Translations under genes and position numbers: made by a program | The notes under the pieces: model-generated | What the model was told of the DNA's origin: nothing | Databases searched by the model: none | Seen by the model: only the letters and a program-made list of their open reading frames with translations | NCBI GenBank assembly: GCA_018971455.1 | Contig: JAGXAV010000037.1 | Span: 1 to 10,378 of the forward strand | Reading direction: 5' to 3' | Origin: Rhodospirillales bacterium | GTDB taxonomy: Bacteria > Pseudomonadota > Alphaproteobacteria > Acetobacterales > Acetobacteraceae | DNA: 10,378 nucleotides | In this document: piece after piece, positions 1-7,526 of the stretch | How the letters are laid out: every line of letters begins with the position of its first letter | Numbering within the stretch: the stretch's first letter is position 1

Positions 1-878
1 TGGAGCTCGATCTGGAGACCCCGGGCCGCACCGTGCGCGCCGATCCGACCCAGCTCGACCAGGTGCTGGTCAACCTCGTGGTCAACGCGCGCGACGCCAT
101 GCCCGAGGGCGGCCGCGTGACCCTGCGCAGCGGCCACATGACGCTCTACCGCCCGCTCGCCCGCGGGCCGGAGACCATTCCGCCCGGCCGCTACGTCATG
201 ATCGAGGTGCGCGACACCGGGGCCGGCATTCCGCCCGAGGTGCTGCCGCGCATTTTCGACCCGTTCTTCACCACCAAGCGCGAGACCGGCGGCAGCGGGC
301 TCGGCCTGTCCACGGTGCACGGCATCATCCGCCAGTCCGACGGTTTCCTCGCCGTCGAGAGCGAGGTCGGGCAGGGCACGCAGCTGCGCGTCTATCTGCC
401 GCGCTGGGACGGGCAGGAGGCGGTCGCCATCCCCCGCGTGCCGCGCGAGGCGCCGGAGCCGGCGGCCCAGGCGGCGGCGCCGAGCCTGCGCACGGTGCTG
501 CTGGTCGAGGACGAGGAGCCCGTACGCCGGCTGGCCGAGCGCACCCTGGCGCGGCATGGCTGGACCGTGCTCGCCGCCGAGAATGGCGATGCCGCCCTCG
601 CCCTGCTCGACCGTCTGGCGCGCGACAGGCAGCCGACGCTGATCTCCGCGGTTGTCACCGACATGGTGATGCCGGGCATGGATGGCGCGACGCTGGTGCG
701 CGAGGTGCGCGAGCGGCTCGAAGCCCCGACGCTGCCGGCGGTGCTGGTTTCCGGCTACGCGGAGGAGACGCTGCGCCGCGATCTCGACGAGGCGGCGACG
801 GCCTTCCTGCCCAAGCCCTATTCGCTGCGCGATCTGGCGGCCAAGCTCGACGAAGTGACCGCCGCCCAGACTGTCTAG
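1..878 (+). CDS. cckA: Hybrid histidine kinase, C-terminal part (CckA-like), 5' truncated by the window
   Basis: The reading frame is open from base 3, so the true start lies outside the window and 291 residues are visible. The first 125 or so form a HATPase_c ATP-binding domain: an N box ([11 protein letters not shown]), a G1 box (DTGAGIPP), an F box (FDPFFTTK) and a G2 box ([12 protein letters not shown]). After a Pro/Ala-rich linker comes a receiver domain with the acidic residues of VLLVEDEE, a phospho-acceptor Asp encoded at 660-662 ([10 protein letters not shown]), and the conserved Lys in FLPKPYSL. Catalytic domain plus C-terminal receiver, the GLGLSTV.GI wording and the FLPKP.SL..LA ending match CckA, the kinase that phosphorylates CtrA through ChpT in the alphaproteobacterial cell cycle. 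Position just upstream of recA supports this. The sensor and His-phosphorylation domains are not visible, so another PAS-type hybrid kinase remains possible. Confidence 0.75.
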   Translation, partial: ELDLETPGRTVRADPTQLDQVLVNLVVNARDAMPEGGRVTLRSGHMTLYRPLARGPETIPPGRYVMIEVRDTGAGIPPEVLPRIFDPFFTTKRETGGSGLGLSTVHGIIRQSDGFLAVESEVGQGTQLRVYLPRWDGQEAVAIPRVPREAPEPAAQAAAPSLRTVLLVEDEEPVRRLAERTLARHGWTVLAAENGDAALALLDRLARDRQPTLISAVVTDMVMPGMDGATLVREVRERLEAPTLPAVLVSGYAEETLRRDLDEAATAFLPKPYSLRDLAAKLDEVTAAQTV

Positions 879-889
879 AGTCCAGCCGA

Positions 890-918
890 CGGAGTGGCCG
901 GATCGGTGGCGGAGTGGC
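890..918. repeat. Short 9-bp direct repeat in the cckA-recA gap
   Basis: CGGAGTGGC occurs at 890-898 and again at 910-918, with starts 20 bases apart, and a related CGGTGGC lies between them. The repeat sits just after the cckA stop and upstream of the recA promoter. Two copies in GC-rich DNA may be chance. No protein-binding role is assigned. Confidence 0.3.
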
Positions 919-963
919 GACCGGGCGTATCGATTTGGCGTTTCGATCGGCCGCGCATCAAAT

Positions 964-978
964 GTTCCATATTTGTTC
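964..978 (+). promoter_or_regulatory. LexA (SOS) box 1 upstream of recA
   Basis: The bases read GTTC-CATATTT-GTTC, an exact match to the alphaproteobacterial LexA site GTTC-N7-GTTC. It lies immediately upstream of the proposed -35 element at 979-984. LexA bound here would be expected to repress recA until DNA damage triggers LexA cleavage. It is one of two such sites in the region. Confidence 0.8.
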
Positions 979-1007
979 TTTACGGCCGATATTTATGAAC
1001 ATATAAC
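979..1007 (+). promoter_or_regulatory. Candidate sigma-70 promoter of recA
   Basis: A -35 element TTTACG (979-984, 4 of 6 matches to TTGACA) and a -10 element TATAAC (1002-1007, 5 of 6 matches to TATAAT) are separated by 17 bases. The region is conspicuously AT-rich against its surroundings. The -10 element lies wholly inside the spacer of the second LexA box, so repressor and polymerase would compete directly. The start of transcription would fall near 1014, giving a leader of about 105 bases before the chosen recA start. Confidence 0.65.
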
Positions 1008-1011
1008 GAAC
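997..1011 (-). promoter_or_regulatory. LexA (SOS) box 2 overlapping the recA -10 element
   Basis: The + strand reads GAAC-ATATAAC-GAAC, so the minus strand is GTTC-GTTATAT-GTTC, an exact GTTC-N7-GTTC site. It faces box 1 in inverted orientation, with centres 33 bases apart, about three helical turns. The recA -10 hexamer lies in its spacer. Confidence 0.85.
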
Positions 1012-1119
1012 AAATCCTTAATCCCGCGCCGGCGCCGCATTGCCGCGTCGCACCGGGATATGACAGACTCGACGGCATCGCTAGACTCCGCATTGCTGCG
1101 GCCAACGCTTGGGAAATGG

Positions 1120-2163
<1,044 letters not shown>

Positions 2164-2183
2164 CCCGTCGCAGATTGCGAGAG

Positions 2184-2594
2184 ATGGAGCTCGACTCCCG
2201 GGACCTCGAATTGGTGGCCGCCGCGGAGAAAGTTATGGCCGATACCTATCGGCCGTTCTGGCACACCGTGGCCGCGGCGCTGCGCACCGCCGACGGGCGG
2301 ATCTGGACCGGCGTGCATCTCGGCGCCGCCGTCGGGCGGATGTCGGTCTGCGCCGAGGCGGTCGCGCTGGGGCGGGCGATTCTCGAAGGGCAGGGGCCCG
2401 TGGTGGCGGCGGTGGCCGTGCGCCACCCCAAGCCCGAGGAGGAGAGCCGCGCCATCGCCGTGGTGGCGCCCTGCGGCGCCTGCCGGGAGATGTTCCTCGA
2501 TCACGCGCCGGATGCCTGGGTGATCGTGCCGGGGCCGAACGGACTGGAGAAGCTGCGCGTGCCGGAGCTGCTGCCCGCGCCCTATCGACGGTAG
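2184..2594 (+). CDS. Cytidine deaminase-fold protein, blasticidin-S-deaminase-like
   Basis: This 136-residue protein has the zinc-deaminase signature: CAE at 56-58 (Cys56 zinc ligand, Glu58 proton shuttle) and PCGAC at 96-100 (Cys97 and Cys100 zinc ligands). Size and the Cys-Ala-Glu form match the small cytidine deaminase superfamily. The usual cytidine-binding stretch NVENAS before the first motif is replaced by GVHLGAAVGRMS, while PCGACREMFLDHAPD and the ending ELLPAPY recall blasticidin-S deaminase. A nucleoside or nucleoside-like substrate is therefore likely, but ordinary cytidine is doubtful. It starts 20 bases after recA, so cotranscription is plausible. The start is uncertain: ATG 2184 follows a poorly placed GAGAG, and an in-frame TTG at 2175 would add three residues. 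The catalytic class is secure, the substrate is not. Confidence 0.85.
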   Translation: MELDSRDLELVAAAEKVMADTYRPFWHTVAAALRTADGRIWTGVHLGAAVGRMSVCAEAVALGRAILEGQGPVVAAVAVRHPKPEEESRAIAVVAPCGACREMFLDHAPDAWVIVPGPNGLEKLRVPELLPAPYRR

Positions 2595-2643
2595 CGCGCC
2601 CATCGGCCGCGCGGGGCGCGGGTGAAATTTCGGAAGGGCGCGC
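2594..2643 (+). terminator. GC-rich hairpin region after the recA-deaminase unit, possible terminator
   Basis: CGCGCCC at 2595-2601 pairs perfectly with GGGCGCG at 2614-2620 (7 bp, 12-base loop). The same left arm, extended to GCGCGCCC (2594-2601), can pair with GGGCGCGC at 2636-2643 (8 bp). The two pairings exclude each other. There is no run of T after either stem, so a classic intrinsic terminator is not shown. The position directly after the stop codon fits the end of a transcription unit. Confidence 0.35.
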
Positions 2644-2780
2644 GAAATCCTCTCGACGGCGGCGCTGGCACCTGCCTAGACTTGCCGCAATACCAAGAAT
2701 CTTACCGCCATGTGGCGCTGGTTGCGCCGTGGGGTGGCTTGTTGCTTGGAAACCAGGCGGCCGATGGAACGGTCGTTGTC

Positions 2781-2787
2781 AGGGAGG
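2781..2787 (+). promoter_or_regulatory. Strong ribosome binding site of the binding-protein gene
   Basis: AGGGAGG lies six bases before the ATG at 2794, the strongest Shine-Dalgarno match in the window. It fixes the start of the binding protein and rules out the in-frame ATG at 2710, which would add 28 residues ahead of the export signal. High translation fits a binding protein that is normally made in excess over its membrane partners. Confidence 0.8.
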
Positions 2788-2793
2788 GACTCA

Positions 2794-4047
2794 ATGGACC
2801 GTAAGATAGTCGGACTCCGTCGCCGTACGCTGCTGACTGCCGGCGCCACGCTGGGTGGGTTGCAGCTCGCGTCGCCCTTCATCATCAGCGCGCGCGGCGA
2901 GGCGCCGGTGAAGATCGGCATGGTCGATCCGCTGACCGGTTCGCTCTCCGCGCCGGCCGGCCCCGAGGTGGAGGGCGCCAAATACGCGGTCGCCGAGCTG
3001 AACAAGGCGGGCGGCATTCTGGGCCGCCAGATTCAGCTTCTGGTCGAGGATTCGGCCAACGATGTCGGCACCGGCGTGCAGAAGACGCGCAAGCTGATCG
3101 ACCGCGACAAGGTCGATGTCATCTTCGGCGACGTGAATTCCGGCATCGCCTACGCCATGTCGCAGGTGACCAACGAGAAGAAGGTTCTGCACATCGTCCC
3201 CGGTGGGCACACCGACCCGATCACCGGCGCGGACTGCAAGTGGAACGTCTTCCGCATCTGCAACACCACGACGATGGATGCGACCGCGGTCTCCGGCGAG
3301 CTGATCAAGCGCTTCGGCAAGCGCTGGTTCTTCATCACGCCGGATTACGCCTATGGCCACTCGTTGCAGGACGCCTTCGTCAAGCAGCTCAAGAAGGCCG
3401 GCGGCGAGTACCAGGGCGACATGCTGCCGATCGCCAATTCGGACTTCTCCGGCACGCTGATCAAGGCCAAGGCCTACAAGCCGGACGTGCTGCTCAACAA
3501 CATGGGCGGGCTGGCGCAGGTGGATTGCATGAAGCAGTTCACCCAGTTCGGCATGGAAAAGGAGATGGCGCTCGGCGGCGCGCTGTTCGAGCTCGAGGCG
3601 CTCCAGGCCGTGCCGGTCGAGGCGAAGGCCGGGTGGTGGACGATGGAGTGGTGGTGGAACCAGCCCGGCGTGCCGCATGTCGCCGAATTTGTCGCCGCCT
3701 TCCGCAAGGCGACCGGCAAGACACCCTCGGCGCGGCACTGGTTCGGCGTGGTCGCCGTGCACTCGGTGAAGCTTGCCGCCGAAAAGGCCAAGGCGCTGGA
3801 CAGCCTGAAGATGGCGCACGCGCTGGAGGACCTGGAACTGCCGGCGGACGTGGCATTGCAGCCCGGCAAGGTCCGCTATCGCGCCGGCGATCACGAGCTG
3901 ATGCCCAACATCTTCGTCGGCAACGCTCATCCCGCCAAGGCGGGCGCCAATCCCGACGACATGTTCACCGTCGCCAAGCTGGTGCCGGGCGAGGAGGCCG
4001 CGGGCTCGGTGGCCGATACCGGCTGCCATATGAAATACCCGGCCTGA
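2794..4047 (+). CDS. HAAT-family ABC importer, periplasmic substrate-binding protein (Liv-type), probable Tat substrate
   Basis: This 417-residue protein is a type I periplasmic binding protein of the LivK/amide-binding group (Peripla_BP_6): the mature part opens with VKIGMVDPLTG and continues with EGAKYAVAELNKAGGILGR and a long two-lobed domain. The N-terminus has three arginines (9-11, GLRRRTLL) before a short hydrophobic stretch and a small-residue cleavage region near SARGEA (33-37). This is typical of Tat export and suggests the protein folds before export. An unusual tryptophan cluster (W281, W282, W286, W287, W288) may shape the binding cleft. Cysteines occur at DCKW, RIC, VDC and near the C-terminus (TGCHMKY). 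The four genes downstream encode the matching permeases and ATPases. The substrate is not recognisable: branched-chain amino acids, amides, urea or aromatic acids are all possible in this family. Confidence 0.9.
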   Translation: MDRKIVGLRRRTLLTAGATLGGLQLASPFIISARGEAPVKIGMVDPLTGSLSAPAGPEVEGAKYAVAELNKAGGILGRQIQLLVEDSANDVGTGVQKTRKLIDRDKVDVIFGDVNSGIAYAMSQVTNEKKVLHIVPGGHTDPITGADCKWNVFRICNTTTMDATAVSGELIKRFGKRWFFITPDYAYGHSLQDAFVKQLKKAGGEYQGDMLPIANSDFSGTLIKAKAYKPDVLLNNMGGLAQVDCMKQFTQFGMEKEMALGGALFELEALQAVPVEAKAGWWTMEWWWNQPGVPHVAEFVAAFRKATGKTPSARHWFGVVAVHSVKLAAEKAKALDSLKMAHALEDLELPADVALQPGKVRYRAGDHELMPNIFVGNAHPAKAGANPDDMFTVAKLVPGEEAAGSVADTGCHMKYPA

Positions 4048-4073
4048 ACGCGTCTGCGTTGTGTCTGTCACGG

Positions 4074-4095
4074 CCGCCCGGCAACAGCCGGGCGG
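4074..4095 (+). other. Perfect stem-loop between binding-protein and permease genes
   Basis: CCGCCCGGC (4074-4082) pairs perfectly with GCCGGGCGG (4087-4095) around the loop AACA, a 9-bp GC-only stem. It sits 26 bases after the binding-protein stop and 59 bases before the permease start. No T run follows. Such hairpins between a binding-protein gene and its permease genes, as in malE-malF, protect the upstream message from 3' decay or cause partial termination, so the binding protein is made in excess. That role is inferred here. Confidence 0.7.
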
Positions 4096-4154
4096 TGCGT
4101 GGCGGCGCTTACGACATGTCCTGACCGCGCCCCTTTCCGACCAAGGCAGGCCGA

Positions 4155-5024
4155 ATGTTCCAAGTTGTCCTCTACAACGTCACCAACGGGCTCATCATCG
4201 GCACGTTCTACGTGCTGATGGCCCTCGGCCTGTCGCTGATCCTCAATCTCAGCAACGTCATCAATTTCGCGCACGGCAATTTCCTCGCCCTCGGCGGCTA
4301 CATCGCCTACGTGCTGTCGCCGCATCTCGGCTATTGGGGGGCCCTGCTGGTCGCGCCGGTGGTGACGGCGGCCTTCGGCTTTGCCGTGGAGCGGCTGATG
4401 ATCCGGCGGGTCTATAACCGCGACCCGGTCTACAGCCTGTTGCTGACCTTCGGCCTGGCCTTCGTGATGCAGGATTTGATGCGCTACGTGTGGGGCTCGA
4501 ACGGCCTGCCGCTCGGCCTGCCGCCCGCGCTGGCCCAGCCGCTGAGTGCCGCGCTGTTCTTCATCACCTATTACCGCATCTTCATGGTGGTCTTCGTCGC
4601 CATCGCGATCACCGGGCTCTTCGCGTTCCTGCGCTATTCGCGGGTCGGCGTGCGCATCCGCGCCGGCACACTCGATCTCGACACGGTCGCCGCCCTCGGC
4701 GTCAATGTCGGCGTGCTGCGCTCGTTCAACTTCGCGCTGGGCTGCCTGCTGGCCGGGCTGAGCGGCGTACTGGCGGCCGGGCAGATCGGCCTCAATCCCA
4801 ACATGGGCGACGACCTTCTGATGCCGAGCTTCATCGCCATCATCGTCGGCGGCGTCGGCAGCCTGACCGGCACGCTGGTCGGCGGGCTGGTCATCGGCCT
4901 GGCCGCGGCCCTGACCACGGCGGTCTATCCCGCGGCGAGCGAGGCGGTGATCTACGTCATCATGGCGCTGGTGCTACTGATACGCCCACGCGGCCTGATG
5001 GGCGAAGAGGGCATGATGTCATGA
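4155..5024 (+). CDS. HAAT-family ABC importer, inner-membrane permease, LivH type
   Basis: This 289-residue polytopic membrane protein is one half of the transmembrane channel. LivH-family hallmarks are the N-terminal NGLIIGTFYVLMALGLSLI and the following NVINFAHGNFLALGGY (residues about 11-49), the cytoplasmic ATPase-contact stretch around YSRVGVRIRAG (161-171), the GGVGSLTGTLVGG segment (232-244), and the closing LLIRPRGLMG (274-283). Alternating hydrophobic stretches suggest about eight membrane segments. AAGGCAGG at 4143-4150, four bases before the ATG, supports the start. Its end overlaps the next gene by four bases (ATGA), so the two permeases are translationally coupled. It should pair with the LivM-type permease that follows. 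Confidence 0.93.
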   Translation: MFQVVLYNVTNGLIIGTFYVLMALGLSLILNLSNVINFAHGNFLALGGYIAYVLSPHLGYWGALLVAPVVTAAFGFAVERLMIRRVYNRDPVYSLLLTFGLAFVMQDLMRYVWGSNGLPLGLPPALAQPLSAALFFITYYRIFMVVFVAIAITGLFAFLRYSRVGVRIRAGTLDLDTVAALGVNVGVLRSFNFALGCLLAGLSGVLAAGQIGLNPNMGDDLLMPSFIAIIVGGVGSLTGTLVGGLVIGLAAALTTAVYPAASEAVIYVIMALVLLIRPRGLMGEEGMMS

Positions 5025-5980
5025 GCGGCGCCCTGGCCCGCGAGCGGCCGACCACGGCCATCGTCATCTTTGCCCTCCTCCTCACCGCCCCGTTCTGGCT
5101 GCCCTATGTCGGCGGCTACGACGCGCTGGCCACCCGCGTGCTGGTGTTCGGCCTGGCCGCCATGGGCTTCAACATGCTGCTCGGCTTCACCGGGGTGATG
5201 AGCTTCGGCCATGCCGCCTATTTCGGCCTCGGCGCCTACGGGGCGGGCCTGATGCTGCGCTACGTGACGTCGAGCACGATGCTCGCGGTGGTGAGCGGCA
5301 CCCTGCTGGGCGGGCTGGCGGGCTCGCTGTTCGGCACGCTGATCGTGCGCCGGCGCGGCGTGTATTTCGCCATGGTGACGATCGCCTTCGGGCAGATCTG
5401 CTACTACATCGCCTATAGCTGGAACAGCTTCACCGGCGGTTTCGACGGGTTGCGCGGCTTTTCCCGCCAGCCGATCGATCTCGGCTTCACCTCCATCGAC
5501 ATCCAGGGCAACGGCACGGCGTTCTATTATTTCGTGCTGCTGATCTTCGCCCTCGCCGCCGCGGCGATGGGGCTGATCCTGCGCTCGCCGTTCGGCCGCA
5601 CGCTGCTGGCCATCCGCGAGAATGAGCGGCGCGCCCGCTTCCTCGGCATTCCGATCGAGCGGCATATCTGGATGTCGTTCTCGATCTCCTGCTTCTTCAC
5701 CGCGCTGGCCGGCGCGCTATACGCCCTGCTCAACAATTTCGCCGACCCGCTCGGGCTGCACTACACCCTGTCCGGCGAGATCGTCATCATGACGGTGATG
5801 GGCGGCATGCGGGCCTTCTGGGGCCCACTGATCGGGGCCGCCGTGTTCGTCGTCCTGGAGGACACCATCTCCTCGATGACGGTGAACTGGATGAGCTTCG
5901 TCGGCATCATCTTCATCCTCGTCGTGCTGTTCTTCCCCCGAGGGCTGCTCGGCATGCTGAAGCGGAGGGACGCGGCGTGA
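5021..5980 (+). CDS. HAAT-family ABC importer, inner-membrane permease, LivM type
   Basis: This 319-residue membrane protein is the second channel half. LivM-type features are GFNMLLGFTGVMSFGHAAY (about 49-67), the RRRGVYFAMVTIAFGQI segment (110-126), TGGFDGLRG (138-146), the cytoplasmic coupling loop AIRENERRARFLGI (197-210), and the PRGLLG ending (306-311) before a short basic tail. The start is the ATG in the ATGA overlap with the upstream permease. Longer upstream starts in this frame would run through the middle of that gene and have no membrane-protein character. The next gene begins at a GTG overlapping its stop. Confidence 0.93.
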   Translation: MSGALARERPTTAIVIFALLLTAPFWLPYVGGYDALATRVLVFGLAAMGFNMLLGFTGVMSFGHAAYFGLGAYGAGLMLRYVTSSTMLAVVSGTLLGGLAGSLFGTLIVRRRGVYFAMVTIAFGQICYYIAYSWNSFTGGFDGLRGFSRQPIDLGFTSIDIQGNGTAFYYFVLLIFALAAAAMGLILRSPFGRTLLAIRENERRARFLGIPIERHIWMSFSISCFFTALAGALYALLNNFADPLGLHYTLSGEIVIMTVMGGMRAFWGPLIGAAVFVVLEDTISSMTVNWMSFVGIIFILVVLFFPRGLLGMLKRRDAA

Positions 5981-6726
5981 GCTTCCTTGAAATCCGCAAC
6001 GTCACGAAGAAATTCGGCAGCCTGGTCGCGGTCAGCGGCGTGTCGGTCACCGTGGCACCCGGCGAATTGCGCGCGGTGATCGGGCCGAACGGCGCCGGCA
6101 AGACGACGTTCTTCAACATGATCAGCGGCTTCTTCCCGCCGACCAGCGGCGACATCCTGCTCAATGGCGAGTTTATCACCCGCCTGCCGGTGCCGGACCG
6201 CGTGGCGCGCGGCATGGCGCGCACCTTCCAGATCACCGAAATCTTTCCCGAGCTTTCGGTGCGCGAGAATGTGCGCATCGCCGTCGAGGTCGCCGAGGGC
6301 ATGAGCCGGCATTTCTGGTGCGGCGCGGCCGCCAGGGCGCGGGTGGATGCGCGGGTCAACGAGATCGTCACGCAGAGCGAGCTGATGCCGCAGGCGGGCC
6401 GGCTGGTCGGCGAATTGTCGCATGGCGACCAGCGCGCCGCGGAGATCGCCATGGCGCTCTCCCTCAAACCCAAGCTGCTGCTGCTCGATGAGCCGACCGC
6501 CGGCATGGGCGAGCAGGAAACCCACCAGGTTGCCGGGCTGATCCGCCGGCTGCACCGCAACAGCGGCTACACCATCATGCTCGTCGAGCACGACATGCGG
6601 GTGGTGTTCAACCTCGCCGATCGCATCACCGTGCTCGACCAGGGCCGCATGCTGGCCGACGGCACACCGGCGGAGATCGCCGCCAACGCCACCGTGCAGG
6701 CCGCCTATCTGGGGAATGCCGAATGA
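5977..6726 (+). CDS. HAAT-family ABC importer, ATPase subunit, LivG type
   Basis: This 249-residue cytoplasmic ATPase drives the transporter. It has Walker A GPNGAGKT (36-43), Q-loop Gln85 in ARTFQIT, an ABC signature LSHGDQR (147-153), Walker B LLLLDEP with Asp171/Glu172, and switch His205 in LVEHDM. The Q-loop and His-switch mark it as the LivG-type partner, and the HGDQ form of the signature departs from canonical SGGQ, as is common in this group. The start is GTG 5977, with GGAGGG (5964-5969) seven bases upstream, overlapping the preceding stop by four bases. Its own end overlaps the second ATPase gene by ATGA. It should form a heterodimer with that protein. Confidence 0.94.
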   Translation: MSFLEIRNVTKKFGSLVAVSGVSVTVAPGELRAVIGPNGAGKTTFFNMISGFFPPTSGDILLNGEFITRLPVPDRVARGMARTFQITEIFPELSVRENVRIAVEVAEGMSRHFWCGAAARARVDARVNEIVTQSELMPQAGRLVGELSHGDQRAAEIAMALSLKPKLLLLDEPTAGMGEQETHQVAGLIRRLHRNSGYTIMLVEHDMRVVFNLADRITVLDQGRMLADGTPAEIAANATVQAAYLGNAE

Positions 6727-7448
6727 GCGCGCTGATCGCCGAGGGGCTCAACACCTTCTATGGCAAGAGCCATATCCTGCACGATGTCGGCATCACGGTG
6801 GCCGAAGGGCGCATCACCACGCTGCTCGGGCGGAACGGCGCCGGCAAATCGACCACGCTGCGCAGCCTGATGAACCTCACGCCCCCGCGCAGCGGCAAGG
6901 TGACGGTGTTTGGCGTGGAGACGACCCGGCTGCCGACCTATCGTATCGCCGCCATGGGGGTGGGGTTCGTACCGGAGGGGCGGCGCATCTTCCCCAACCT
7001 GACGGTGGAGGACAATCTGCGCGTGCCGCTGGAGCGGCCGGGGGAGTGGACCATTCCGCGCGTCTTCGGCCTGTTCCCCCGGCTCGAGGAGCGGCGGATG
7101 AATCTCGGCCGCCAGCTCTCGGGCGGCGAGCAGGAGATGCTGGCCATCGCCCGCGCCCTGCTGCTCAATCCCCGGCTGCTGATCCTCGACGAGCCCTCCC
7201 AGGGCCTGGCGCCGCTGATCGTGCGCGATGTCTTCCGCATCGTCGTGCAGATGCGCGAGGCGGGCATCTCGGTGCTGCTGGTCGAGCAGAATGTGCGGAT
7301 GAGCCTGGAGATCGCCGACGACGCCTATGTGCTGGAAAACGGCCAGATGGTCTATGCCGGCACCGCCGCCGCGCTCGCGGCCGATGAGGAGCGCATCCAG
7401 GCCCTGGCCGGCGCCAAGGCCGAGGAGTGGACGCTGGAGGACACGTAG
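6723..7448 (+). CDS. HAAT-family ABC importer, ATPase subunit, LivF type
   Basis: This 241-residue protein is the second ATPase. It has Walker A GRNGAGKS (36-43), signature LSGGEQ (132-137), Walker B LLILDEP with Asp156/Glu157, and the LivF-typical replacements VPEGRR (Glu85 where other ABC ATPases have the Q-loop Gln) and LVEQN (Gln189 in place of the switch His). E. coli LivF has the same two replacements, so they identify the subfamily and are not damage. The C-terminus extends slightly beyond the family core with an acidic stretch (KAEEWTLEDT). It begins in an ATGA overlap with the LivG-type gene and closes the importer operon. The next gene, alaS, is 125 bases away. Confidence 0.94.
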   Translation: MSALIAEGLNTFYGKSHILHDVGITVAEGRITTLLGRNGAGKSTTLRSLMNLTPPRSGKVTVFGVETTRLPTYRIAAMGVGFVPEGRRIFPNLTVEDNLRVPLERPGEWTIPRVFGLFPRLEERRMNLGRQLSGGEQEMLAIARALLLNPRLLILDEPSQGLAPLIVRDVFRIVVQMREAGISVLLVEQNVRMSLEIADDAYVLENGQMVYAGTAAALAADEERIQALAGAKAEEWTLEDT

Positions 7449-7480
7449 CGGCGAAGGGCTGCCCCCAGCACCTGCCCACC

Positions 7481-7526
7481 CCCCGCCCCATGAGGCGGCC
7501 CGGCGCTGCGTGACAGCGGGGCGGGG
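7481..7526 (+). terminator. Long GC hairpin between the importer operon and alaS
   Basis: CCCCGCCCC (7481-7489) pairs perfectly with GGGGCGGGG (7518-7526), a 9-bp G/C-only stem. The 28-base loop can itself fold, with GCGGC opposite GCTGC around CCGGC, allowing one G-U pair. It lies 32 bases after the importer's stop and 47 bases before alaS. No T tract follows, so terminator, leader structure or both are possible. No amino-acid-responsive leader peptide or T-box element was seen. Confidence 0.45.

Noticed and set aside
973..1119. Upstream TTG start for recA at 973
   Set aside because: It lies inside LexA box 1 and upstream of the proposed -35/-10 elements, so it would not be in the message.
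2666..2685. Sigma-54-like promoter (TGGCAC ... TTGC) ahead of the importer
   Set aside because: The GG and GC dinucleotides are 15 bases apart, whereas sigma-54 promoters require about 10.
2710..2793. ATG 2710 as the start of the binding protein
   Set aside because: It would put 28 residues without signal-peptide logic before the twin-arginine segment, while ATG 2794 has AGGGAGG six bases upstream.
2622..2804. A 60-codon frame between the deaminase and the binding protein
   Set aside because: It has no ribosome site, no recognisable motif, and runs into the binding-protein start in another frame. Nothing shows it is translated.
2791..4071. A 426-codon minus-strand open frame opposite the binding-protein gene
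   Set aside because: It is a shadow frame with low-complexity His/Arg/Leu composition and no recognisable motif. The opposite strand has a signal peptide, strong ribosome site and family-wide similarity.
4074..4095. Intrinsic terminator ending the binding-protein message
   Set aside because: The stem is perfect but is followed by TGCGTGGCGG, not a T run, and essential partner genes follow. A stability or partial-termination role is more likely.
4490..5020. Extended upstream start for the LivM-type permease (frame open from 4490)
   Set aside because: The extra 177 codons overlap the LivH-type gene out of frame and give an Arg-rich non-membrane sequence. The ATGA overlap at 5021 gives the family-length protein.
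6977..7292. Apparent loss of the Q-loop Gln and switch His in the second ATPase
   Set aside because: VPEGRR and LVEQN are the normal LivF-family forms, also found in E. coli LivF, so this is not decay.
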